DNA of 64,000 nucleotides from Dioscorea cayenensis subsp. rotundata. Lineage: Eukaryota > Streptophyta > Magnoliopsida > Dioscoreales > Dioscoreaceae. Below, in pieces: positions 39,315 through 51,380 of this stretch. The number at the start of each line of letters is the position of its first letter. Position 1 is the stretch's first letter. The notes beneath the pieces were generated by a model. It did not search any database. It saw only the letters and a program-made list of their open reading frames with translations, and was not told where the DNA came from. Position numbers and translations under genes: made by a program. The stretch lies in NCBI RefSeq assembly GCF_009730915.1, contig NC_052484.1:2322054-2386053 (forward strand). The letters run 5' to 3'.

Positions 39315-41804
39315 ATGGAAGAAGTGATACTTGGGTGTTATGAGCAAGGAAATAATGATGTGGAAGTTGGATGTTCAAGTTATGAAATACATGGCAAAGA
39401 AAAACAGGTAGATTTGGATTTAGTTGAAAATGTTGTGCCGGAGGCCGGTATGATTCTTGACTCCGAAGAAGAAGTTTATGAATTGTATGTCAAGTATGCG
39501 CGGCATGAAGGGTTTGGCATCACCAAAAAAAGCACAAGATTAGGTGATGATGGAAAATTGAAATATTACACGCTAGCATGTTCAAGAGGTGGCAAACGAA
39601 TATTTAGTTCAAAAAAACTCCTTCAACCCAAGGCTATCTACTAAAGTAAATTGTCCGGCGAAGATTAATGTCATTGTTAGCAATGATGGGAGATTTACCA
39701 TTTCAAGTGTTAATTTGGAACATAATCATGCACTTAGCTCACAAAAAGCTCGTTTCCAAAAGTGCAATAAAAAAATTGATACATATGTCAAAAGAAGGCT
39801 TGAATTAAACGACCAAGCGGGGATAAGCCTAAGCAAAAATTTTCATTCTTTAGCGGTTGAAAGTGGGGGTTATGAAAATTTAACATACACTGAGAAATAT
39901 TGTAGGAATTATATTGCGAAGGCAAGGCAATTTAGGCTTGGTGTTGGTGATGCCGTTGCACTTGGAAAATATTTCTCCCGCATGCAACAAAGAAACACAA
40001 AACTTTTCCATTTGATTGACATGGATGAGGAAGGTCGTTTGAGAAATGTGTTTTGGGTAGATGCGATGTTGATAGCAGCTTATGAAGCTTTTGGTGACGG
40101 AATTTCCTTTGATACAACATACTTGACGAATAAGTATGACATGCCATTTGCTCTGTTTGTCTGTGTAAATCATTATGGGCAAACGGTATTGTTTGGGTGT
40201 GGTTTATTGTCAAAGGAAGATACAGAAACATATGTTTGGCTCTTCAAAACTTGGCTGGAGTGTATGTCAGGCAAGGCTTCTAAAGCAATTATCATAGACC
40301 AGTGTATGGCTATTCAGGGTGTAGTTTGACTGGTTTTTCCAAATTCACATCACCATCTTTGCCTTTGGCATATCATGAAGAAGGTTCCCGAGAAGCTTGG
40401 AGGTTTAAATGAATACAAAGCAATCAAGAAGATTTTGAAACGCATCACGTATGAAGCAGTGGATACTCAAGAGTTTGAAGACACATACTTGAAGATATGG
40501 CGGACTATAACATTAAGAGCAATGAATGGCTGAATTCTCTATTCAAAATTCGTGATCGTTGGGCTCCAATTTATGTTAAAGGCATATTTTGGGCTAGAAT
40601 GTCTACCACGCAAAGAAGTGAAAGCGTTAATACATTTTTCGATGGTTATGTTGGTCCGACGACTTCATTGAAGCAGTTTGTTGAGCAATATGATAATGCC
40701 TTGAAAAGTAAGATTGAAAAAGAGAACAAAGCTGATTTTGCTTCATTTAACTCATGTTTTCCATTGATCACTGATTGCTATTTTGAGAAGCAACTTCAAG
40801 AAGCATACACAAATGAGATTTTTAAATTATTTCAAGATGAGTTGCGAGGGATAATATATTGCAATCTTACTATCACTGGTGTGCATGGGGCAGTCTGCTC
40901 ATTTCAGGTGTCTGATGTTGTCAAAGGGAAAGAAGGTGCATTCAGAAAACAAGTGGTATACAATGTTTACACTAATGAGGAAGAATTTGACATTAAATGC
41001 TCTTGTCAGCTGTTTGAGTTCAGGGGGATTATTTGTAGGCACATTTGCAAGGTGCTTATTGAGAAGAATGTGAAAGACATTCCTTCTAGGTACATTTTAC
41101 CACGATGGAGGAAGGACATCAAACGCATGCATACATATGTACAGAACTGTTATGATGACCCACAGACCAGTGGTGAGAAACTGTGGTACAATAAATTGTG
41201 TTCTAATTTTACTAAAGCCGTAGAACTTCGAGCAGTGTCAAATGAGAAATACATGTTCTTGATGAAACATGTGGATGAGGCAATTGAGAAGTTGATGGAC
41301 AACACAACTTGTAAGGAAAACTTTACACATACGTTGTCGGAGGTGACTAATGTGCCACACCAAAAATATCTCACCCCTTTAAAGGTGCGGAGTAAGGGTC
41401 GTCCACCATCTAAGAGGAAGAAGTCAAAAGTTGAAGAAATAATAATTAGAAACAAGAAAAAGGTATTTTTATGTAGTATCATATCCATTACGTCCTTCGT
41501 TTTTTTTATGAATTTTTTTTATTTGATTGTGTAACGTCCATGTTATTATTGGCAGAAGACACAAACAAAGGGAGATGCATTAGCTCAAAAATTTATACAA
41601 GATGATCATTGCACACAAGAGAGTGGCAATTCTCTTGTAATTCTTATTAATGTCCAACTTACGTATTTGAATCATTTAATTTTAAGTAATGATTTATTTG
41701 ATTATAATCTCTTTCCTTAGGTGAATTCAAATTCTATATCGATCAATCTGGACATGCATCACAGCTCGTCTTTAGGTTTTACAAGCCAATGTAATAAGCT
41801 CTAA
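39315..41804 (+). pseudogene. FAR1-RELATED SEQUENCE-like MULE transposase gene, broken
   Basis: The order is: FAR1 DNA-binding domain (GMILDSEEEVYELYVKYARH, GFGI, NCPAKINV, LEHNHAL), MULE DDE domain (FWVDAM, FDTTYLTNKYDMPFALFV, HLCLWHIMKK), then SWIM zinc finger (CSCQLFEFRGIICRHICKV, about 41003-41060) and a basic tail SKGRPPSKRKKSK. Plausible introns are 41463-41555 and 41637-41720, both phase 0, with stop at 41804. As read it is broken by a frameshift at the seven-A run 39611-39617, a TGA at 40327-40329, and a one-base shift near 40495. Plant FRS proteins are domesticated relatives that act as nuclear transcription factors. Here the terminal repeats argue for a transposase gene still in its element. 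Confidence 0.85.
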
Positions 41805-42024
41805 TTAAGGTGAGTTGCAAGATGTATATATTTATTTTTGTATTTAATACTTAGTGATTAAGATTTTTGGTGATATGAAGTTGTGACGTATTATCCATTT
41901 TAATTTTTTAGGGAATCGTATTGTGGTGCAAGTTATTTATATATCGCAAGGGTTGATTTTTGTGTTCGTATTCATGTTCATGCTCATGGAGGAAAATCAA
42001 AAATTTCATGTTCACGTTCATGCT

Positions 42025-42235
42025 CATGTTATAAAATTTTTGTGTTTGTTGCTTATGTTTGATGAAGAGATGGTTCATTTGTGTTATATGTATTTGTGTT
42101 CATGTTATAAAATTTTTGTGTTTGTTGCTTATGTTTGATGAAGAGATGGTTCATTTGTGTTATATGTATTTGTGTTCATGTTACAAGATTTTTGTGTTTG
42201 TTATGTTTGATGAAGAGATGGTTCATTTGTAATTT
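42025..42235. repeat. Tandem repeat, three copies of 76 bp
   Basis: CATGTTATAAAATTTTTGTG starts copies at 42025 and 42101, with a third at 42177 that is altered (CATGTTACAAGATTT) and slightly shortened. It lies just 3' of the FRS-like gene. No coding role is evident. Confidence 0.85.
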
Positions 42236-44066
42236 TAATTTGCAATGATGAATACGAAAATTTGTCAGTCCCCTTAGAACTGGAGAAACCTGGGAAACCT
42301 GAGAAATCTTTCATCAGTCCCCTTAGAGCTTGATAAACACATCTCTAGTACATAAAATACAACATGCCAAACATCTCTATTACATAAAATACAACATGCC
42401 AAACAGCAACACAAGGTTATAAAACTAATTATGATCCAATTACATTAATGCTCAACTGCATTTCTTTTATTGAGACTATCATGACACCAGTTCTCTTTTG
42501 CCTGGCCGATTTTGTTTTGGCAATAAGGGTTGCGATCATGCTCTTGTTACGAAATGAGAGGTTTCTGCATCTCAATAAGATGACATGAATGCCGTGAGAG
42601 GTTTCTGCATCTCAGTTTTTAATGTCTTTTCAGCCGAATTGATGGCAATCTAGTAAAATGAATGCAACATGATTATACCTGCAAACTAAACAAATTTTAT
42701 TGCCATGATTATACCTGCAACATGATTAATCTTGCAGCCAAACCATTATTTCCATGAATATTATACAATTAACATTTACCTTGAAACTACAAAGTCATGA
42801 GGGTGTGTAAAATTAAACTGGCAGATCTAACTAAAATGAAAATATCTGTAAATCTTAAAAGAATAAAGAATAAAAATAAATCCCAACCAAAATTTTCCAA
42901 CAAAAGCCTAATTTCAAACTTAGAAAAACAAACAACATATATGTAAACCTTTAAAAAGGAAAAAAGCAAAATTTTCCAACAAAAGTCTAACTTTAAACTT
43001 GGAAAAAACAAAAAGCAAGAACATCATTCCGAAATCAATATATCCACACACATGAATGAAAACCTTGTCCTATACAACTTTCAAGTGGTGATCTGGAAGT
43101 AAAGAATGCCCCTAAGATTTTTTAATTTTTATAACCCCGTGATCTTTGCAAACATTGTGCAGCATAAATCAAACTGACTAGAGAAAAACAATTAGTTCAT
43201 TGATATTCTGGAAATTAAGCATGCCCAACCAACCAAAGAAATACCAAAACATAAAGACATTTTGAGGTTTTTTGGGGGAAAAACTATGAATACAAAGTTC
43301 AATTTTGCATACCTGGGGTTTTCGAGTACATAAATAAGCAGTCTTGTATCCAAATAGCTAGCTAAAATAGAACATGATTTAAAAAAGGCAAAATTTCTTG
43401 AACATGGTGAAACTCAATGACACAAAACACAGTAGAAAAACAAAATTTTAGTTTTCTATGCAAAAGAAAGAAATATAACAATAATGGTTGATTGGCATGG
43501 TCTAAGACTCTGATGATTGCAATAAGTGCAGTTTGAGAAATGTTTATAAGATGCATTTCTTCAAAGGAGGCTAGCATATAATGTGATTATGCAATGTGAT
43601 TATGCAATTTAATCAAATAGACATTGATCCAGCACCACTGACATGGCCCCAATGGTAGAGACACATCCTAATCCTGCAGAAATACTCAAAAGAAAAAAAC
43701 ATAAAATTAAATTAAATTAAATGGTACTCATCTGGATCAATTTAAAGGGAGTAAGAGCACTCATATTACAAGATGAACACTAAGAATAACCTGTACATTG
43801 GAACTCTTTCAAAGCCACAAAGGCTTCAATTTTTAGAGCTTCTCTGGTGTCCATCTGCAGCTTACATCAAACTTGATAGATATAAAAAAAATAGCAAAGA
43901 AACAAACAGTTTAAGAAGAATAAAAGGCTTAGATCTTGCCCCTCTGTTCTTTTGCATGGATAAACACGAATCAAGGGCTGCAACTAAAGTTGCCACGCCA
44001 CCCAATTTCTATACTCTTTTATAGGGCAGAATCATCATGGCCAAGACCATCATTACTAAAGAGTAC
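42236..44066. other. Unrecognised interior of the Mutator-like element
   Basis: No convincing gene. Short open frames on both strands lack recognisable domains. Two near-copies of a segment with AAATTTTCCAACAAAAG occur near 42890 and 42970. Confidence 0.4.
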
Positions 44067-44866
44067 AGTAATGCTATATGAGGTGAAGAAATCACACCAA
44101 CCAGCCACATCGACAGAAAGAAATACATGGTGCAACAAAATATATCAACCAACATAATTAAAACAGAGGCTCAGATTATACAGTAATGTTGTTCTCCCAT
44201 CCTTCCCCTTCCCTCTACAACAATAGCAGTGGCGGTTGCCTACTAGGCCATCCAAGCCACTATGCCATCGTTGTAGAGAGACGAAGGCAGGATATAAATT
44301 TTTAGGGCATCATTGCCTATGTACCTGATTTCAAGCCGAGCCGGGCTTTTGTGCCAGGAAATTCAGAGAACCAGCCACACGAAACAGAGAGAGAGAGAGA
44401 GAGAGTTCCACAAGAGAGAGACACAAATTAGGGCCGATCTGTGCCCTAGTTTCTCTTCAAAGCCAAACGGAAAGGGTACCAGGAGCGGGGGAGGATGAGG
44501 CGGCTTGAACGGCGGCCGAGAGAGGGGGAGGGAAGCGGCAGGAGCGGCGACCGGGAGTGGGGAAGGAAAGAGAGAAATCGGAACGGGTACCGGGAGCGAG
44601 GGACTAAAGTGGCCTTCCGGCGGGGGAGTGAAGTGGCCGAGAGCGGGGGAGGTTCTCTCGGCTTGAACGGCCGCCGAGAGAACGCTGCCCTAATTTTTCG
44701 AGAGAGAGAGAGAGAGAGAGAGGACCCCGAGAGATCGATGCCCTAGAAAGCCTCTCCCCTTTTTACTTTTTGATTTTTTTAAAAAAAAATTAAAATCCAC
44801 GTCACCAGCCACATCAGTCGTGTGGCTGGTTCGTGTGATTTCTTCGCCTCATATAGCATTACTCAA
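44067..44866. mobile_element. Nested 0.8 kb inverted-repeat element at the right end of the Mutator-like element
   Basis: AGTAATGCTATATGAGG and following bases (44067-44110) match the complement of 44822-44866 over about 43 bp with two differences. The interior contains two GA microsatellites (about 44388-44404 and 44700-44720) and the right GC-rich array. No clear target duplication was found. It may be a deletion derivative sharing the right end of the larger element. Confidence 0.5.
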
Positions 44867-44867
44867 A

Positions 44868-45361
44868 ATGAAACACATGAGAATTAATGCAGTCTCATAC
44901 TACATGCCTAGCTAAGTCTGTGAGGTCAACCCCAAAAAATAAATTAACTGGCATAAGAGGCAAAACAAACTTACAACGGTTCTACAAATTTTAAAACACA
45001 TGTACAATTCACTCATAAATTTAAAATACTCTTATAAAAGAGTATTAATAACCAAACATCTCATCTTAGAAGTTTCACTTTAACCTATATGAGGTTGGTG
45101 TCAACCACTATTGGTGAGACACTTTCCCTAAGATCTCTACATGATCACCATACATAATAAATGCTCTATCATAAGTATGATCGATACTCTCACACCTTTT
45201 CCTTAGGCCTCTCTACCATCATGAATCTCTAAAGTAAGACAATTCTTTACTAACTCCAAATCTAATGTCATAACTTATGTTGTAACATGGTCATGATATA
45301 ACCTAACACACTTGTTAAAATTGGTTGATCAAAGCTTAAGCGTGCAACACGACCTTACAAC
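44868..45361. other. Intergenic stretch, unit C
   Basis: Begins with the second copy of a 65 bp segment also present at 38388-38446, then continues the UGT3 downstream homology. No gene seen. Confidence 0.5.
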
Positions 45362-45995
45362 TAGACCTGTTTATGGGCCAAACCGAATTGGGTTTGGGAC
45401 TGACCGAGTCTTTAATTAATAAAATTCAAGCTTATCCAAACTCTGCTTTACCCATAAATACGAGCCTTAATTTTTGTCAGAACTTGTCCGAATTTTATGA
45501 CCTTGAACCAAGGCCCGTCCAAATAAATTTTTTTATCAAATAATAAATAAGTTATAAAAAAAACAAGGTAATTAACAATAATATTAATATGTGAACACTA
45601 CCAAATATTATTCTACAAAACATATTAAAATTAAAATACTAAATGTATATCTTTATTCAATAACAACATCTTAAATTCAAACCACTATAACTAATGGCAA
45701 TCAACAATAATCAATAATGAAGCCAGCTAGACTATCTATTCACAATTAATCATTCCAAAATAGTAGTACATGCCTTAAATATAAATATATACAAAAATAA
45801 TTAATAAATATATTATATTATTCGGACCAGGGTGGGTGGGCTTGGCTTGGGCTTTAACAATAAAAACCAAACCCAGCCCATTTTTAAATCAAGCTTCAAA
45901 TTTTGTCCACTGGGTTCGTATATTAGTCCAAACCCTCCCAAATTTTGGGTGGGCTTTCGAGCTTGAGCGAGTAGCCTGGCCCTTGAATAAGTCTA
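45362..45995. mobile_element. hAT-type MITE, unit C copy
   Basis: Orthologous position to 27130-27759. It begins TAGACCTGTTTATGGGCC and ends CCTTGAATAAGTCTA, flanked by CTTACAAC and CTTGCAAC. Confidence 0.6.
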
Positions 45996-47029
45996 CTTGC
46001 AACACCATCAATCCTCTTGATTAAGTCCGTCCGAATCATCTATTAATATTTGCCAAACCTAAAACCGGTTATGCTCACTACACTTATCAACATAAACCCA
46101 ACAATACATAGTCTTCAACCATGCACCCAAACTTGATGTTCTTCAATTATACCAAATATATTTTTCAATTAGTTAAGTATAATCTTCAACTAAGTTTAGC
46201 ATTAACCTAATTTAGCTCCGATTAAAGATAACCTCCAATCACCTCATTAAGTAATTTTCATAAATAATTTCCAGCCCGATATAGCTCTCCAATCAATCCA
46301 ACCTTCATAAATAATTCTAGTCCAATATGGCTCTCTAATTTATCAATTCTAGAAATTTCCTAATTTAGCTCAATCCACTAAAACTGCTTCCATAATCAAA
46401 TTAGGAAGCTTGAACTCACCACCATCAAATCTATTTAATTAATTACTTTACAAATAATACTAACCCTTAATAATACAATAAAAGAGATACTTTGTTTTAC
46501 CCTACCATATATTAATTATACTTATCAATGCCTAGAGAGTAATGTGAATTTGAGTAATTACATTGGTACTCTTATAGAGTGGTTTGTTTTGTGAATTCAT
46601 GTGTAATTGATAAAAATTCATTTTATGTTAGAATATTGCCTTATCCTTCAAATTTTACCAAAAAAGGGCCCATCTTCCCTTAAAATCCAAAGTTTTGGTT
46701 AAAGAAAATATATATTCATTTGGGTATGTTAAATTAGTGATTATAAATTTGAATTTTGCAATGGAACTTTAAAAATGTTACTATATGATCCACACTTTTA
46801 TTTAATTGACACTAATTAAAATAAATATTTTAATATTCATATATTTTATAATATTAATTTAGTGATATTTTATTTAAGATATTAAATTAAATTATTAAAT
46901 CTTGTCATCATCACTAATACCGTATTGATTCACTAAAACTCAAATATATATGTCTACACATAAACTTGTTTTAAGAAAAGCAAGTGCCACTAAAGTTTAA
47001 ACAAAAAGATCATGCACCTCTTTGTATTT
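45996..47029. other. Intergenic stretch, unit C
   Basis: AT-rich and homologous to 27760-28689 and 57005-57540. No gene or RNA seen. Confidence 0.5.
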
Positions 47030-47113
47030 ATTTCCATGTATTACCCATACGGCAAGCTAACAATACCATACTTTAAACGAAGCTTTTTATGATTTACATA
47101 GTATCATTCATCC
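47030..47113 (+). promoter_or_regulatory. Severed fragment of a PAR1 promoter, upstream of UGT4
   Basis: CCATGTATTACCCATACGGC, AACAATACCATACTTTAAAC and TTTACATAGTATCATTCA match PAR1a upstream sequence 57538-57618. Homology ends before the PAR1 TATA box, and the GC-rich block of the UGT4 promoter follows. Confidence 0.75.
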
Positions 47114-47114
47114 C

Positions 47115-47290
47115 CATCAGGTCAGCCGGCGGGTTGGCCCGACCTATCGGCCAGTTCCGAGCCTAGCTCCCCTGTGACGCGAATCTGCCGGGTCAGATGG
47201 ATTAACCCAATCCGACAGGACTAGCCCCGGGTAAAGCCATTAAACCGTAACCCGGTGGATCGGGCCCGGCCATGGCCCTGCTCACCACTA
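47115..47290. repeat. GC-rich hAT-like block upstream of UGT4, truncated
   Basis: A shorter relative of the blocks before the other UGT genes, ending CTCACCACTA 125 bp before the start codon. Confidence 0.35.
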
Positions 47291-48149
47291 CCCTAAACAA
47301 TCCAAAGGATAAATTAAACAAGCTCCACCTTGTCTTCTTCTCCTCCCATCCCCAATATATTCTCCCTCAATATAATCCTCTCAACACCCTCCGAGCGTCA
47401 TCACCATCATCATCATGAACAACAACGACAACAACAACACAACAATATTAGTGATCCCTTTCCCTGCCCAAGGCCATCTAAACCAATTCCTCCACCTCTC
47501 CCTACGCCTCGCCACCTCCGGCCACTTCTCCTCCGTCCACTTCGCCGGTTCTTCCATCCATATCCTTCAAATCATCTCCCGTTTCCAAGGCTGGCCTTCC
47601 TCCTCCCTCTTCACTCTCCACATCCACCACTTCCCTTTACCACCTTTCTCCACTCCCCCTCCCAATCCCTCCTCCATTTTCTCTGACCACCTTCTCCCTC
47701 TCTTCCACTCTTTATACCATCTCCAACCCTCTCTTTCCTCTCTTCTCCACTCCCTCTCCTCCTCCTCCAAACGTCTCATCGTCATCCATGACCCTCTCAT
47801 GTCCTTCGCTGCAAAACAAGCCCTCTCTCTCGAAACCTCCACTCACATCCAAGTTTTCAAGTTCATATGCAGTCCTTGCTTTTATCACCTCTCCTTCCTA
47901 CCTAACAAAACCTCAAGTGATCTTGTTCTTAAGCAATTCCCAGGTTGTTTAAGTGATACTTTCTTGGAGTTTAGGAATAGTGGACATGATGATAAGGACG
48001 CTGTTGAAGATGGGTTTATTATTAATTCTTGTGAAGCAATTGAAGGTGCGATTATTGAAGATTTCCGGCGAGCTAAGGCTGGGAAGAGAGTGTTTGCTGT
48101 TGGTCCTGTTCATCCTCTTGTGGATCTTGGTCGTGCTCGGAGAAGTGAG

Positions 48150-49162
48150 GGCCTGTTTGGTTAGAGGGAATGAGAATATGGGGATGGGGAAGGGGATGGG
48201 GATGGGGATAGGAATAGGGAAAGGGGATTGGAGATGGGGATAAAAAGTAATGTTTGGTTGAAGGGAATGGGGATAGGAATATGAGAGGGATAGGGAAAAA
48301 TTTTAGTAAATTCTTTTGATCTCTGGAAGTATTTTAATTAAATAATGATCTTAATCGTAGTAAAAACAATTATTAAATCGCCTCAATTTTTATAAATAAT
48401 ATTTAAATGAGTTATTGATGTATTTATTTTTTTAAATAAAAATTTTTAAATTAATTTAAGAATAATTAATTTTTTTAATTTATAAACACATTATATTTAA
48501 GAATAATTAATTTTTTTAATTTATAAAAATAATTTAAACAAAAATTATTCATTTTTTTATTATTATAATTAAATATTTTTAAATAAAGTCTAATTTAATT
48601 ATTATATGTTTTTATTATAATTATTAAAAATAATTAATCCATTTAACTATTATCCAATTTAGTTTTTTTATGATTAAATATTTAATTAAATATATATTTT
48701 TAATTACGGTTTCATGAAAAATTAAAATGGACAAAAATTTCTACTTTCCTAAAAAGAAATCTTGAAGTTTATTTTAATTATGATTTAATTATGAGTAATA
48801 AATATTTAAAAAAATATTTTTTTATTTAATTATACTAATTAAATATTTTAATGACATAAATTAATTTAATTATAGGATGTATTTAATTAAAAAATAATTT
48901 AATTATAACATGTATGGGGTGTATTATAGAAAATAATTTTTTTATTTATTAAGGGTATATTGGTAATTAAAAAAAGCGAAAAAAAGGGAAGGATCGCTCA
49001 TGCCCCAATTTTGGGGGCATGAGCAATATGGGGTCTTTGAGGGGATGAAGCCCCCTCATTCCCATCCCTCATCCTATTGGTGCATACCCAAATATGGGTA
49101 TGCACCAAAAGTGGGAGTGATCCCCATGCCTTGGGGATCACTCCATCAATCCAAACACTACC
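48150..49162. mobile_element. 1.0 kb non-autonomous DNA element in UGT4 exon 1
   Basis: Ends GGCCTGTTTGGTTAGAGGGA and inverted GGTAGTGTTTGGATTGATGG form an imperfect inverted repeat. TGAG lies on both sides (48146-48149 and 49163-49166), of which a 3 or 4 bp part is the target duplication. The ends resemble PIF/Harbinger MITEs, but the duplication is not the usual TWA. The left end carries many GGGGATGGGG runs, the middle is AT-rich, and the right end holds four hairpins. Confidence 0.7.
48996..49144. other. Cluster of four hairpins
   Basis: Stems are GCTCATGCCCC (48996-49006 with 49014-49024), GAGGGG (49039-49044 with 49052-49057), TTGGTGCATACCCA (49077-49090 with 49095-49108) and GGAGTGATCCCC (49114-49125 with 49133-49144). 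All are perfect, with loops of 4-7 bases. No such cluster exists at the left end of the element. Confidence 0.9.
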
Positions 49163-49991
49163 TGAGTGTTTGGACTGGCTTGATAAGCAAGTGGACAAGA
49201 ATGTTTTGTATGTTGCCTTTGGTACTACTTCTATGATGTCTGATGAACAGGTCAGTGTTTTTTTTTTTTAAATCAATAAAAGGTAATGTTATTCATGCTA
49301 AAATAATATCCGAATTGCATTCGGACACTATTTTAGGATAACTCAATGCTATTGATTCTGAAATAGTGTCCCATAAAAATTGTTGTTGTTATTTTTAAAG
49401 TTTTTTTTCTAAAAATAAATATAGGACTTATTAAATATTTTTTATAAGTATGAAGTTTAAATATAATTTTTTTTTATTAATGGTAGTCTTTATGCTATGA
49501 TCTCCAATTAATTGGGTTGGACTTGAGTCACTTGACCAGAAGCCGGAGAAATGTCTTTACTGTGTGGTTTTTGAAAACCACTTGCATGATGACCATTGAA
49601 TAAGTGAGAAGCTTTTGTTTTGCCATTCTTAATAGAATATTATTTATATATACATACAAAATAGATGATAAGAAAAAAATAATTTTTTTTTCAATACTCC
49701 TACAACTCATGATCTAATGACAAGCCCAGTGGGACCTCCAGCTTAGAGGATTAGAGCACCTGTCTATGTCTATAACACATGAGATTAGGGGTAATAACTA
49801 TATCATATTTTTATTTTAGATCTAATTTTTTATTAAAAAAATATTGATAAACCATGAGTATCTAGGATTGGAACCATCCACCTTTGAGTTGCTCAAAAGA
49901 GATAAAATATTACATACTCTATTGCATGAGTGATAAATCTAAAAATTAGTATATTTTTATAAAACATGTCCTTCAGATTTATTTGTGTTTT

Positions 49992-51380
49992 GGCTAATTT
50001 ATTAAAATAATGTTATTTTTTTTATTAATTCCCAAAATACGCATTTCTGTAACTATTTATGGAAATGCGCATTTTGTTTTTTTTTATTTTTTTTTTAAAT
50101 TAGCGGGTCCCACTGTCATTTTTTAATATTTAAATTTAATTTTTTATAAAAAATAGAGGCCCATTATATTTTTAATATTAAGTTTTTATTTTTTAAAAAA
50201 ACTGCAGGTCCCGGTAGTTTTTAAATTAAAAACATTTTACATCCAAACCCTTATAATTTTCATTAATTTTTATTACAACTTATTTTTTCTCACTTCTACT
50301 GCGGGTCCCGGTAATTTTTTATAAAAAACAGAGAGCCCATTATATTTTTAATATTAAGTTTTTATTTTTTTTTAAAACTGCGGGTCCCGGTAGTTTTTAA
50401 ATTAAAAACATTTTACATCCAAACCCTTATAATTTTCATTAATTTTTATTACAACTTATTTTTTCTCACTTCTACTATGTTATTTTTACTTTCACTAATT
50501 GTAACCGGCTGTTAATAATTTAAATAAATAATTTTAATATTTTTTCATCATAAGGGGGTTGTTGGGATGAATTATTGGTGGTATAAGGCACCTACCCCAT
50601 TCATGAGAGCCATTGGATGAAATTGATCTTGGGCATCCATTTGTTAGGTGGAGACTTATATAAACTCTCCAAGTTCTTTTTCTAAAACACACAAGTATTT
50701 CTATAAGAAAAAAAATTATCAATATAGAGAGAAGCTCTTCTTTAAACGAATTATTGGAGGGTTTATATAGGCCTCCACCTATTCAAATTCATATTCATTT
50801 TAAAGAAAAGCTTCTCTCTATATTGATAAATTTTTTTTTATAGAAATACTTGTGTGTTTTAGAAAAAGAATTTGGGGAGTTTATATAGGTCTCCACCTAA
50901 CAAATTGATGCCCAAGATCAATTTGATCCAATGGCTCTCATGAATGGGGTAGGTGCTTTATGCCACCAATAATTCATCCCAACAACCCCCTTATGATGAA
51001 AAGACATTAAAATTATTTATTTAAATTATTAACAGCCGGTTACAATTAGTGAAAGTAAAAATAACATAGTAGAAGTGAGAAAAAATAAGTTGTAATAAAA
51101 ATTAATGAAAATTATAAGGGTTTGGATGTAAAACGTTTTTAATTTAAAAACTACCGGGACTCGCAATTTTTTTTTAAAAAAAACTTAATATTAAAAATAT
51201 AATGGGCCCTCTGTTTTTTATAAAAAAAATTAAATTTAAATATTAAAAAATGACATTGGGACCCGCTAATTAAAAATAATAATAAAAAAAAAATACAAAA
51301 TGCGCATTTCCGTAAATAGTTACAGAAATGCGTATTTTGAGAATTAATAAAAAAAATAATATTATTTTAATAAATTAGCC
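49992..51380. mobile_element. Foldback Mutator-like element in the UGT4 intron
   Basis: The 1389 bp element is nearly all inverted repeat. GGCTAATTTATTAAAATAAT at the left is matched inverted at the right, and the arms stay paired up to a loop near 50740-50800. A perfect 9 bp target duplication TTGTGTTTT (49983-49991 and 51381-51389) identifies the Mutator class. The left arm contains an internal tandem duplication of about 180 bp (around 50105-50475) that the right arm lacks. No gene is encoded. Confidence 0.9.

Larger units (their letters stand above)
38447..44775 (+). mobile_element. Mutator-like element carrying a FAR1/FRS-type transposase gene
   Basis: A perfect 31 bp inverted repeat bounds the region (38447-38477, AATCAAAAAGTAAAAAGGGG onward; 44745-44775). 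Behind both ends lie GC-rich arrays of CGCTCCCGG-type units in opposite orientation (38510-38920 and 44480-44690). The gene between them encodes FAR1, MULE transposase and SWIM domains. No 9 bp target duplication was found at these ends, and the right side continues with terminal-like sequence to 44866. The left end may thus be truncated. Confidence 0.7.

Noticed and set aside
42025-42235. 76 bp repeat considered as a regulatory array of the FRS gene
   Set aside because: Only three copies with no motif of known function; kept as a plain tandem repeat.
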